DNA of 64,000 nucleotides from Bidens hawaiensis (lineage: Eukaryota > Streptophyta > Magnoliopsida > Asterales > Asteraceae), in the NCBI GenBank assembly GCA_021521415.1, contig JAIQDT010000234.1:372001-436000 (forward strand). Direction: 5' to 3'. Position 1 is the first letter of the stretch, and each line of letters opens with the position of its first letter. Shown piece after piece: positions 24,725-36,561 of the stretch. The notes beneath the pieces are model-generated. The model did not search any database, had not been told where the DNA came from, and was given only the letters and a program-made list of their open reading frames with translations. A program made the position numbers and the translations under genes.

Positions 24725-25338
24725 CTAAACATGGTGGTATACCAACCACACCAACACTGCCACCATCACCACCAACACCGCCATCAAACCCCGGATCCGT
24801 GTCTCCATCCGATCAATCATCCACTGGGAGTATGCGCCCTCCCTCCTCAGCTGGCCAATTACGTACTGGCTGTTCAGTACGCAGTCCGCCAGGTGTCTCC
24901 TCCTCTGGATCCCCACCGTCAAGGCGATGGTGTGCTCAACCACCTGCTCGGTGAGCACTCGGATCCATGCAGCCTCGGCGGAGGGACGCTCATCCCTCTC
25001 CAGCCTGGGGGTACCCCACACGGGTGGAGGCACAGGCTCAGGCTGGGGGCGGGAGGACTCTCCACGTGGTAAGTAGGTCTGGGTGGGGTAGAGGTAGGTG
25101 GGACATAGGGGACACTGATCCGCGCCGTGAGGCGGGGACCGGGTCTGGGAGGGGTAGGGGTGACCTGTGGTGCGGGTGGGGTGGGGGATCTGGCAACCCT
25201 AGTAGGGGAGGACAGGCTAGCACTCCTACGGCTAGTCTCACTAGGCTCAGTGCTGGATGCTAGGCGTAAGCTCCTAGAGTTCCCGGAACTGGCCTCCTCC
25301 GGGTCCTCTTCCATGGACAAACTTCGTGATCTCGACAT
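24725..25338 (-). pseudogene. ORF0: extra protein upstream of gag (element C)
   Basis: It starts MSRSRSLSMEEDPEEASSG at 25338 and shifts frame once near 25055; the second frame runs to 24725. About 200 codons. Order: Ser/Arg start, acidic patch, Pro-rich middle with RVARSPTPP and TARISV, a conserved region beginning WIRVLTEQVVEHTIA, a Trp/Met/Arg stretch (QWMIDRMETRIRG), and a hydrophobic tail of about 18 residues (AVLVVMVAVLVWLVY) ending in HHV. The tail looks like a C-terminal membrane anchor. GC content and codon use differ from the AT-rich surroundings. Same layout as ORF0 of B. Function unknown. Confidence 0.7.
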
Positions 25339-25679
25339 CCTTACCTGTACACAAGTTAGCAAACATATAGTTCCTTCCATAATGTAAATCATAATTAATA
25401 TACACATACTTATACAACTTGTCACATAAAAATATTATCATATACTTACACATATGTTGCCGGTTTTACCTATTAATGTTCCCCGTGACTTCCCCTGAAT
25501 TCCCTCGTGCGGACAAGTCTGTTATTATGTTCCGGACCATAATAACTCACTTGTCCATCCAAGTTCATCCAGATCTTGTCACTATAAATTATTAGTTGAT
25601 ATTCAGATCCTATAATACTTGAGCTACTGGTTATATTTTAGGTATCTTTTAAAGACATCCTAATTCTTTGTAACCAATG
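25339..25679 (-). other. Element C untranslated leader
   Basis: It shares the block around TTCCGGACCATAATAACTC (near 25532) and the TAGGTATC…CCTAATTCTTTG stretch with A and B. No ORF. Confidence 0.55.
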
Positions 25680-25691
25680 GCTCTGATACCA
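25680..25691 (-). other. Primer binding site, element C
   Basis: The minus strand reads TGGTATCAGAGC, matching initiator-Met tRNA, five bases inside the 5' LTR. Confidence 0.95.
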
Positions 25692-25696
25692 AGTTC

Positions 25697-28600
25697 TGTA
25701 ACACCCCGTAACCGCAGCGGAAACGTAAACGGGATGCAACAGACACATCTGATATCAACGGCATTGCTTATAAAGAAAACACCACTACATTAATTCACAC
25801 CATATTACATTGTTCCGAGTGTAGTTATCGTCTAGGCGATAGAACATAAGTTTTACCAACAGTACATTAACATAATTAATACAAAAAGATCATTAAGCTT
25901 CCACAAAAAGCACGCATCGTCAAGCATGTAGCAATTATTCCAGTTTGGGAGTACCTAGAAAGCATGTAAAGAAAACGGGTCAACTACGAATAGTTTGTGA
26001 GTTTCACTAATTTAAATAAACAGTGATAAATCATTATCATAATTATATATTAGCGATGTAATTATGCTGAGCCCACAAGTGAAACCTCTGACTATCCACA
26101 CACAACCCCGTTGCATACTCCGCCCACGGACCTGCCCCAAACCGCTATGCCTAACATTACATAGCAAAAATATATAACAACAAAATAGACATGTGCAACT
26201 AGCTGGGAAACATCAGCAAATCCATGCCGGACCAGTTGGGTTTGTCAGACCAATAGTACTATTCACACTCTACCGGCTTTCAGTTAATCACTCGTGTTGC
26301 GGGGCCGTACAATGTTAGCAACTCAGAAAATTACCATCTTAGTACATTTCCGTACGATTCACGTACAATAAAATGTATATAAATCCACGCAAATCCATGC
26401 GTTCAGTATGTACTTAAACATTTCAATAGTAACATGCTTTCCGCCCCGGTAAAATATTTAAAAACAATTCAGAAAAAGGGGCTCGTGAAACTCACCTTAT
26501 CGTAAGCAGTAACACAGTACGTGAGCTATTAATCCGGATCTGTAATACGATCCCTAAGTTCGTTACTATACAATCATTATTAATATAACTTTAAACGTGT
26601 TAACCGGTACATCTGGGGACACTGTTAACCCAGCACTGTACCCGTTCTGGGGGCAATGTTAACCCATAAACACTTCTCCGGACTCAGATTGTGATATCGT
26701 TTAGAGTTCAATAGTTAAAATTACTATTAGTTCATTTTCCCCGTTTTGCGTGCCTAGCACGGTTATCCGTTTTTACGTTTCAAAAATGAGTTTGGTCAGA
26801 CACGACCCGAAAATAGTTGTTGACTGACAATTTAATTAAAGTTGTGAAATTAGAGCTCGGTTTAGACGCCCCGATTGGCCGTGGGACCCGTTTCCGTCTT
26901 TGGCGTACCGGAAACTGTTAACTTAATTATATGAAAATAGTTCATTTTTAGGGTTTTTATACACCAGTCAGTTCGTTTAGGCGAACTTTACCGGTTTACG
27001 CGTTTTACGCTTTAAAAGTTTGTTTTTATTTTCTTTTTAGGACAAATAATTATCCGTTTAATCTCGGATCTTGAAATTTTGCACAAATCACTTTTTGACA
27101 GTGGGGAATTTTATAAAAAATATTTCCAGAATTAATTTTTATATTTAAAATTTATTTATCTATTTTTAAACACCATTTAAACACTAAATATGTCGTAAAT
27201 ACCAAACGATCTTAGAAAAATCCCAAATTTTTCCTGGATGACCCCTGCCATCCACATGGTCCCCTGTAATTTTTCCAGAACCAAAATCTCTTTTTACATG
27301 CCATTTTCACTAAAACCGAGCTAGAAAACCCTAGAACTCGTTTAACCGAAAAGCCTGCTTAGACTTCTCCAACTGACCTAAAATTTTGTGTGTAACTTTT
27401 ACATCTTATAAAAAGCTTATCTGGAATTTTCCAGAATTTTTCATGATATTTAACTATGTTTCACCATTTTTGGCCTAAACCAAGCATTAAATTCACCAAA
27501 TATTCATCCTTTGTTCAAAAATTACCAAAATTTCACAGATCTCATATTTTCATGTGTAGATCATCTCTGTGAAATTTCATGACCTAACTCTAAACGTGTC
27601 ACAATCTGTCCAAAACACAAACATCATACAAAAACCGAACTACCTTGTGTTTCTAGCTTCAAATCGCAAGGATCTCGCTTTCTAGCCTTTGCTAACAACT
27701 AGATACAACACCTACAAGCACAATAACACCACACCAAGCAAGTTACACCCACAATCACGCCATTTCTTTCATGGTTTCGGTTATGATATAAAAACAAAGA
27801 TTTGAACCGTAAAAATTCGTTTTTGGTTCGTTTAACTCCTTTCTTGGACCAAGATCCTTTGTATAACCCGTATACATCACTTGATCATGCAAGAATCGGT
27901 TTCATCTCGGGTTTTCACCCTTTTTCACTTGAAACCTCATTTTTTTGCAATTAAACTCGAGAAAGGAAGGTGAAAACGTAAATGACTCGATCTTTACCTC
28001 GTTGTTCTTGCTACAATTCTCGGTTTTTAGTTCATGAGATTGAGAGGAAATGAAGATTGTTGATTGTGTTGTTTAAAAAAAATAACCAGGAAAAGGGGTT
28101 TTACCCCCTTATTCCGATCGGACCAAAGAAAGGGGTGGGTTGGGACCCACTTCTCCTTTTCTAGCCACACATTTGGATATCAGAGATCTGGATAATGTTG
28201 TGGATAATCTGGTTCAGTTCGTTTTACGGTTTAATGTTTAATTCGGCTTAAAACGAGGCTAAAATGGTCGTTTTCGGCTTAAAAAAAGAAATTTATTTAA
28301 AACCGATTTAAAAACTTTAAAAACTTAAACGATGACATTTATTATCTTAAAACATCATATTATTAATAATTGCGCATCTTTTTCGGCTTGATCGATCGTC
28401 TCTTGCTTGGTTTGGTATTAAAGGTTTCGTTTAACGTACCGACTTACCATTAAATCGAAATTCTTTTTATGTGCTTTAATTCACTTATCCCGAAGCTTTA
28501 ACACTTCGTAAACATCACTAAATATCTTATATCTCGTCTATAATGTAATCCTCGATTCGTTCGGCTTCAATAACCGTTAATCGGTTAATCGTATTTCCAA

Positions 28601-28747
28601 TACGATTAACTGTATAATCGAGTATAATCCGTAGTGTGAATCATACATACTCGTATAAACGCATTATAATTCATATATTCATTATCAAATAACACATAAA
28701 TAGTATATACCGGCTAGGGTATACCCGAATTTGCCGGAATCGTTACA
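25697..28747 (-). repeat. Element C 5' LTR
   Basis: 3051 bp with ends TGTAAC…GTTACA, nearly identical to 16511-19613 except for point changes and loss of about 53 bp near 26920. Confidence 0.96.
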
Positions 28748-29122
28748 GATGTGAAGCAAGATAAGTATAACGGGCCTTTGCCTAGATGTGGAAAATGTGG
28801 TTATCATCATGTTGGTGAATGTCGGACCAATGTGTGTCACAAATGTGGGAAAGTGGGACACTATGCCCGAAATTGTAGAACTGTTATGAATACTATAAAT
28901 CCACCAACCCAACTCCAGGATTCACAACTGCCCAAACCGCAACCAACACGACAACAACCAGTCTACCAAAACCAACCCATAATAAACCGTAATGCCTGTT
29001 ATGAGTGTGATAGTATGGAGCACATCAAGAAAGACTGCCCTAGACTGAACCCAATTGAGATGGAAAGACAAAGGCAAGGACCGGCATCGACGTCCAACTC
29101 GACTAGGGGTAACGTATTGTGA
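28748..29122 (+). pseudogene. Element A gag, zinc-knuckle part
   Basis: Continuation of the gag frame interrupted at 16510. It encodes three cysteine knuckles: CGKCGYHHVGEC, CHKCGKVGHYARNC and CYECDSMEHIKKDC, separated by a Gln/Pro-rich linker. These bind RNA during packaging. The frame stays open to the TGA after RGNVL at about 29120. 28748-28752 is the second copy of the C target duplication. Confidence 0.9.
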
Positions 29123-30650
29123 ATAAACCGGATAGAACAAATGTAGTGACAGGTACGTTCTTAGTAATGCCTAATATACTTTAGTTTATTTATTACGGAC
29201 ACTGATAGACGTTTTGTTCCTACAAGTTATTACCTTGAAAAATATACCGTCTAGTAAAATAATAATTTTGTATACTATAGAAACCACCAAAAGTAAGACT
29301 ATAAATACTAACCATATTACTCGAAAAACTACCTCTTTTAACCTAAATAACTAGCTATTCCCTATCGATGCGCTCCTGGTAGAAGTGAGGAGTCATTGTG
29401 TAATAGTCAGTATGGACTAGTTAATTGAGTTCAAATGAAGCTTATATATAGAAATAGAACTGTTATACTGCCTCTTCTAGATAAAGAAGTGATCCCGTTC
29501 ACGGAACAGAACCTAATACCCCAATGACGAAACACGGATGAGGAAAACTATACTATTCGTAACCGAAACTTGAACTTTAAACTTTTATAGCCTTAATAAC
29601 CGAGTGATTAACAAGGAAAAGTCAGGCCAGATGTTTGGATAAACTGAGTACTAGTATAAAGATGCAAGCGAAATCTATGAAGGAATCATAGGCTCATGTG
29701 TTGTAAAGTGTGCACTATTATAAGTTATGGGGGAATACTAAAGATCCTCGGAGATGCTACAACAATTCGAGATACCCCATTGGAAATGGGAAACAAACTA
29801 AAATGGAACCCTTAACACGTGTTCCTTAAACATCCCGAGAAAGCAATTCAAGCTGAATGATAGTTCCCTGACTAATCCACTCCAAATACCTTCTTCTGAT
29901 TTATAACAACTACCCAACTGAAAAAAAAAACGCACCTTAACAAAATCTTATCCTTAGTAAGTTATGTATGAAACTTAGATCCCTAATCGACACGAATACG
30001 GTCTTTAATCTTTTAACAAACAATCAATATTCAAACATTAGAGGAAAGTGAGACTAGTAATTTCAATCCCAGATACACAGATATAGATATTATACGAGCA
30101 AGATTGTAACTCGCTACATTACAAAACCTGAATCGATTCTGGAAACCATAGATAAAGCTCGTAATATCGAAAACAAACTGAAAGTCGCTTGAGGCTAACC
30201 AGAGTACTATACCGATGAATGTGAGAAAGTGACGATTCTTGAAAGGTGTTAGTTGAGTTAATGAAACCGACGAGTTAACTTGAAAATACATGGAACTGTA
30301 CAAAATTGCCTCGAAGGTTAATCCCGTAACGTATTAAACAAAATTACCTCATTCCCGATATTTTATATATATCGAATCAGAAACGAGTGCCTTACCAACA
30401 GGACGAAATTAGTACCACCTGAAATCTTGTATACAACTAAACTCTTTAAAAGAACCCGTGAAAATGTTGAATGGGGAAAATCAAACACTTATGACTCAAT
30501 AAAATCTCATTGAATAAGTTTGGGGTGTATCCACAATGGGGAATCAATTGTGTACGGAAACAGAAGAATGAAATCCGTAACATATATTTATAAACTTTTC
30601 CCTAAAAGGGCGAAATTGGCATATTGAATTTTCGGGACGAAATTTCCTAA
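29123..30650 (+). pseudogene. Element A pol debris
   Basis: Where about 4 kb of pol should lie only 1.5 kb remains, full of stops. Recognisable scraps in the right order: protease start GTFLV with a degraded active site (29148-29230), an integrase piece EMLQQFEIPHWKWE (about 29765-29806), the CLTN…LVPP linker (about 30385) and a wrecked chromodomain starting EPVKMLNGE (about 30455). RT and RNase H were not recognised. The pol loss is far more advanced than any damage to gag. Confidence 0.75.
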
Positions 30651-30661
30651 CTGGGGGAGAA
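30651..30661 (+). other. Polypurine tract, element A
   Basis: CTGGGGGAGAA directly before the 3' LTR, preceded by the TTTTCGGGACGAAATTTC block also seen near 51415. Confidence 0.85.
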
Positions 30662-33600
30662 TGCGACATTCGTGACAAAACCGGATACACCTTAGTTCTT
30701 ACAAACTCGAATAAGCGTTTAACCGTTTATTGCATAACAAGCAAACGAATAACCGAACGGGTCTGGTTATGAACCGGATATTCCGAGGGGCCATCTATAA
30801 GTGTTATACGTCTAAAATAAGCTAAAATATTAGTAATATGGCCTTAGTTCGATAGCAAACAAGTTAAACGAAAACATGCTCGTTAAACTACCCGCTATAG
30901 ATTTAAACGCGAAAGATAGCTACAAACCAAGCATTGTATCATCCGTTAAGCCGAAAAAGACTTACCAAACACTTATTTGAAATGTTTTAAGCTATCCGTG
31001 AAAATATTTTTGATTTTTACAAACATATAGTATGTTTTTATAATTTTACACAAAACTAGCCGAAAAACACTCGTTTTTGCACAGTTTAACGCACCCGATA
31101 AGTTTTTAGCGCCAAAAACCGAACTCGAAATAAATTTGGGGTCGGGATTTCACGTTTGGGCATGCAAAACGAGACTGATGGGCCAACAGTGGGCCCAAAG
31201 GGGGCCCAACAAGCCCAGCCCGCCAAAGTTGAATAAAACTTTTTTTTATTATTAATTTGGTTTCCTTTAAAACCAATAAAGCTTAGATATTTTCAAGTCA
31301 TTTTCCAGAACTTATACTATCAAACATCTGCTGTTCTTCATGGAAACTAGCCAAAACTTAAGGTATTTAGCAATTTTAATCAATTTTAACTTGATTTAAT
31401 CATGTTTAATTACTTATAAACATAGTTTGATTACCAAAAATCACTCCTAACCATGCAAAAAACCTAAATACTGTTCAAAAATATGGTTTGATCATACACA
31501 TGGTTAGGAACCTGGTTTGATAGTTTTTTTGGACATAAACACGGATTAAAGGGTTGAAACGGCGTTTTTACGGTTCAAAAGTTCGTTTTTGTGCACTAGA
31601 CGAAACCCTAAGTTAAGGGCTGTTATGTTGATGAAAAATTGCTTGGTTTGTGATATAGGACTTGTATCTAGCCTACATAGGAGCAAAAGAGCTTGAAAAG
31701 TTGATTAGAAAGGCGGAAACGAACCAAAACCGCTAAGGTAATGCTGAAACACTTGCTTACGGGCTGTTTAGGTTAAGGTTGTGATGTGCATACTATTAGG
31801 CCTTGAAAATTTACAGGGACATCAGGGATCATGTCATTGAGTCTCTGTTCAACTCTGGTAATTTTTCAACCATCCGAGAATATTTGGCGAATTTATTACG
31901 AATTGGGACGTTTAATGGTGAAAAATAGTTAAAATGCTCCAAAAATTATGAAATTTTTCTGGGAACTCAGATTTAATGTATTTTGATCACATATGAATTT
32001 TGGGATCATTTGGAGAAGCCTAAGGTGTTTTGTGTATATGCGTTCTTGTGAATTTTTAAAGTCGAATTTGGACTGAAAAGGATATTGCATCAGCTTTTTA
32101 CATTCTGTAATTGATACATGTTGTTTTGGGACATAAATTGGATATTCAAGAATTTTGGTGGAATTTTTGGAAATTATTTGGGATAAACGGACGATTTTCA
32201 GGCGAAATATAGTTGATAAAATGAATTTTTATAAATTAATAAGTAGTAAATAATTCCAGAAATTTTTTTATAAAAATCTAAATATTTTAATTGATAAGTG
32301 GCTAAATTTCATAATTTAATGATTAACGGTTAATTAATTATGCTAATTTGAAGATTAAACAAATTCAGTTTTTATAAAAACCGGCAAGTTCGCGACTAAC
32401 GAAACTGCTGGAATATCAAAACACCAAGAGTGATCAAAAATCATATTTTTGGATTAATTAAGTAAAAACGAACTTTCTATGAGAAACCTGGACAATTCGG
32501 ATAGATTGTGCTCGTTTCTTCTTAAATCAAACTGAATAAACGGAAACGGGCCCCGAGGCTAATTCGGTACCCCAATATGTGATCCTTCTTTATAACTTAA
32601 TCATTTTATTAACCAATACATTTACCCTAGCTTATTTACCCTTAATTGTTTTCTGAACGTGTAAACGAACAACTTGGCCCAGTTGGGAAAACGGGAATAC
32701 GAGCCAAGTTCGGTTTTAACTATTTGACATTGAACTACATCACAACCTAAGCCTATTGCCACTTTCTGGGCGTTCCAGCTATAGCCAGATTAGTTATACA
32801 ACCCAGTTTAGTATTGAGATTATAATAATATTAAAATATTAATATTATTATAATATGGATTAAAGGGACTAAGTGATAGAAAGGGAAACAAACCCCGAGC
32901 TGACCTCGTATTGAGTGCCTACAAAACGGTGAGTTTCATGACCCCTCTTTTCAAACTGTTTACAAACCTCAGGGGTGAATAGCGTGTTTATATACATTAT
33001 TTATCAGAAAACGGTTCAGGATATAGATTATCTAAACATGTATATATGAAAAGTCCCTACAATCATAATGATTAACTACGTGCTGATGAAAGGTGATTAT
33101 TATCATTGATCGGTATATTAAGTGGAGATAGTAAGAATGACAAAACATAATGAAATTACACGTGACAATATGTTTATACAAACACGTCATGTTATGTTAA
33201 ACATAACCAATTTGGGAATAATGTGGTCTGTAATGGCCATGGGGCTATTATGGGTGAAAGGGGGGCCACAATATTACTAAACTAAAGTTGAGTATGGCCT
33301 ATGAGCCAAGTTCTGCTGCAACTTATAAACTAAAGTTGAGTATGTATGAGCCAAGTTCTGCTGCAACTTATAAACCAAAGTTGAGTATGGCCTATGAGCC
33401 AAGTTCTGCTGCAACTTATTAAACGAAATAACTTGATTATGACATGAGTGTTAAGAAAATATTATGATTATATATGTTGTGGGCGGAAAGGGGGCCATAG
33501 TGATTAGTAATACGTGATAAATACTATATATGTGTGTGTGTATTGTGTGTGTGTGTATATATATATACATACTATGTGTATAGGCATAGGAAATTCTATG

Positions 33601-34245
33601 TGTAGAAAATAATAATTGTTTGTGTGTATAATGTGTAATGTTTGAGTTACGTGAAACAATTGTGGTCAGAAGAGGGACCATAGTGGTGCTTTTACGTGGA
33701 ACCGTTGTTGGCGGAAAGGGGGCCACAGTGGTTGATTTTATTTGGAAAATGAAGGCACGAAGTACGAATGAGCAGCCACGATCTTTTCATAGTTTCAAAC
33801 TCTATCATAAACTTATACACATACATATCAGTATACAAAGACGTAGATATACATATATAAATGTAAATACATTTTCTTATATACGCGTGTACATACAAAC
33901 TATGACTGTATGGTGCGCAGAACTGGTTTCATTATAACTTATGAAACTCACCAACTATTCGTAGTTGACCTATTTTTACATGCTTTTCAGGTAATCAGAT
34001 ATGAGAAGTAATTTCCTGTGCGTTACGTGTCTGATTGGTGATTGATGTCGTGGGCATTTGAGTTAGAAGTAAAGTAATTGAAGAACCGGTTTGATTGTAT
34101 CACCTAGTGTGTAAAAGATGTTAGAACAATGTAATATATTGTAAATTGGTTAGTAATGTTTCTTTACGAACAATGTATTTGATACCTGTTGTATCTGTTG
34201 CATTTCCGTTTTACGCTTCCGCAATTCGCTTAACGAGGTGTGACA
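30662..34245 (+). repeat. Element A 3' LTR
   Basis: 3584 bp, uninterrupted. It ends GAGGTGTGACA, then duplication TTATG. It shows the undisturbed B target (AAGTGATAG at about 32871) and a three-copy version of the minisatellite. Confidence 0.94.
33279..33419. repeat. 48-bp minisatellite, three copies, in element A 3' LTR
   Basis: Units of 48, 45 and 48 bp; the middle one lacks GCC. Homologous to 12602-12889. Confidence 0.95.
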
Positions 34246-34250
34246 TTATG

Positions 34251-34577
34251 TCCAAGAAATTTTTGATATTTGCGGCCCATATTTTATCAAAATTACTTTT
34301 AAGTCATCAATTAATATTCAAACGTGTAGACTTTAGGACCGTTTTTTATTTAAATTGAGTGCTTTTGTATTATTTTTTAATGTGGATTAACTTTTGGATT
34401 ATTTTTTTTTATGAAATCATTTACTTTGGGTTATTTTTGGAGTTAAAGTTGTATTTATAAGAAATTATAAGGTAAACTATTCAACAAGTTGAGCCTCCTG
34501 GTATAACCCGGTTCAACCGGTTGTACCATTTTTTAGCTCAATCAAGTACGAGTAAAAAAACGGTTTTTAAAACACTG
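34251..34577. mobile_element. hAT-like MITE, right part
   Basis: It continues from 4867 and ends in the inverted repeat CAGTGTTTTAAAAACCG (reverse strand), followed by the 8-bp duplication CCAGCGTG. T-rich with no ORF. Confidence 0.72.
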
Positions 34578-34897
34578 CCAGCGTGTGAGCCCTCATTATT
34601 TGAGGCCCCATCAGTGTAGAGATGCCAAATGTTCTTACCATCCTGTGTCGTGGGAGGTTCTAGCTCCAAACAACACTCTTCTTCCCTTACTGCGAGTACT
34701 TCTACGATGAAATCAGCAAGAACCTGACCTTTAAGTTTGACTCAGGGCTTGTATTCTATCGCGTGTTTTCCCAATTCAACAACCCACGTTGGGAATTTAC
34801 TCGAGGGTCTAGGTTTGCAAATTGTATTTTGGAGCTTATAGTTACTAAGACGTTGATTGGGTGCCCTTAGATTGTACCGGTGTGATTGCGGGAAACT
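34578..34897 (-). pseudogene. Tat-like RT/RNase H fragment, upstream half
   Basis: The minus strand encodes WVVELGKHAIEYKP, then KGQVLADFIVE, then NIWHLYTDGASNNEGSHA, the link between reverse transcriptase and the second RNase H domain of Tat/Ogre-type Ty3 elements. One in-frame stop lies before VKLKGQ. It continues across the nested insertions at 4704-4649. It is cut on the right by an LTR at 34898. Confidence 0.82.
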
Positions 34898-36561
34898 TGT
34901 GACATTCGTGACAAAACCAGGTACACCTCAGTACGCATTTACCGATTAAGCAGTTAAATGCTTATTATGTAATGAACGAACGATTAACTGAACGGGTCTG
35001 GTTATGACCCAGATATCCCGGGGGGGCATCTATAAGTGATATACGTTTAATATAAGTTAACATATTAATGTTATGGCCTTAGTACGATAGCAAACCGGTT
35101 CAACGAAAACATGCTCGTTTAACTACCCGCTATGGATTTAAACGCGAAACATAGTTACAAAACAAGCATTGTATCATCCGTTAAGACAAAAAAGACTTAC
35201 TAAACACTTAATTGAAATGTTCTAAGCGATCTGTGAAAATATTTTCAATTTTTACAAACGAATAGTATGTTTTTATAAATTTATACAAAAATGGCCGAAA
35301 AACGATTGTTTTCGCACTGTTTGTGGTATTCGATAAATTTTTTGCGTCAAGAACTGAACCCGAAATAAATTTGGATTCGGTATTTCACGTACTGACACTT
35401 AAATTGAGAAACATGGGCCAAATGGGCCCAATGGGAGGCACAAAACGAATTCCGGCCGCCACCTCTTGGTATAATACTATTATTATTGTTATGTGTCTTA
35501 ATACATAAGACACTTTAGATATTTATTTATCACACTTCCAGAAACCAACTCCTATGCCTGCTGCTCCGTAATATCCATGGCAAGAAAAAAAAGAAAACTA
35601 AGGTAAAGTTCTATTTGATCAATTTTATGCTTGTTTAACCTTGTTTGATTATATATAAACATAGTTTGATTACCAAAAAACATTCCTAACCATGCAAAAA
35701 CCTTAAAAATTTTCCAAAAACATTTTTTGATCATACACATGGTTAGGAATCAGAATCATACTCTTTATTGCCCATAAACACGGATTAAAGGGTTTAAACG
35801 ACGTTTTTACGGTTCAAAAGTTCGGTTTAAAGCCCTAACCGAAACCCTAAGTTACAAGACTTTTTTCTTGATGATACATGCTTGGTTTGTGATATAGACC
35901 TGTATATAGCTTGAGTAGAAGCACAAGAACCCGAAAACTTGATTAAAAAGGCGAAAACGAACCAAAACCGCTAAGGTATTGTCGAATCACTCGTTTACGG
36001 GCTGTTTAGGATTCGATTATGATGTGCATATTTTAAAGTCATAAAATTTTGTAGGGACATCAGGGACCATATCATTGAGTCCCTGTTCAAATTTGGTAAT
36101 ATTTCGACCATCCGAGAATATTTGGCGAATTTATTACCAAATTGAGACGTTTAATTTGGAAAAATAGTTAAAATCCTTGAAAAATTATGAAATTTTGTGG
36201 GGAACTCATATTTGATATGTTTTGATCACATATGAAATTTGGGGTCATTTTAAAAACCCTAAGTATGTTTTGTGTAATTGCGTTTATTTGAATTTCATAA
36301 CCGTTTTTTGCTCGAAAATGATATTTGGCAAGATTGTTAAAATTTGGGATTTTTCCAGGTTGTTTTGGGCTAAATATAGCATATAAAATGATTTTTTGCA
36401 AATTTGTAAATCAGTAAATAATTCCAAAAATATTTTTATAAAAATCTAAATATTTTATTTGATAAGTGTCTAAATTTTCATGATCTAATGATTAACAGAT
36501 AATTAATTATGCTAATTTGAAGATTAAACAAATTCAATTATAACGGAAACCGGCAAGTTCC
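34898..36561 (+). repeat. Truncated chromovirus LTR
   Basis: It begins TGTGACATTCGTGACAAAAC and follows element A's LTR for its first ~1.65 kb, with more divergence and small deletions, then stops abruptly in ACCGGCAAGTTC near 36561. No second LTR or internal region could be assigned to it. Confidence 0.85.

Larger units (their letters stand above)
16511..28747 (-). mobile_element. Element C: near-complete Tekay-like chromovirus
   Basis: 12.2 kb, flanked by duplication GATGT (16506-16510 and 28748-28752), inserted antisense in element A's gag. The 5' LTR is 25697-28747 and the 3' LTR 16511-19613; in the parts I compared they look about 98-99% identical, so insertion was recent relative to A. 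Order in element orientation: LTR, PBS, ORF0, gag, protease, RT, RNase H, integrase, chromodomain, polypurine tract, LTR. Damage seen: one stop in gag, several single-base frameshifts, and two active-site changes. Confidence 0.96.
4868..34245 (+). mobile_element. Element A: Tekay-like chromovirus, non-autonomous, with B and C nested inside
   Basis: It is flanked by a perfect 5-bp duplication TTATG (4863-4867 and 34246-34250). The 5' LTR is 4868-7086 plus 12223-13713, and the 3' LTR is 30662-34245. Without B and C it is about 12.0 kb. A primer binding site for initiator Met tRNA and a polypurine tract are present. Gag is mostly open; pol is reduced to about 1.5 kb of debris. The two LTRs look roughly 93% identical where I compared them by eye, so the insertion is old. 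It lies inside the MITE and is the platform for B and C. Confidence 0.93.

Noticed and set aside
34146..34358. 70-codon ORF across the right end of element A
   Set aside because: It crosses the LTR/MITE boundary and has no conserved content.
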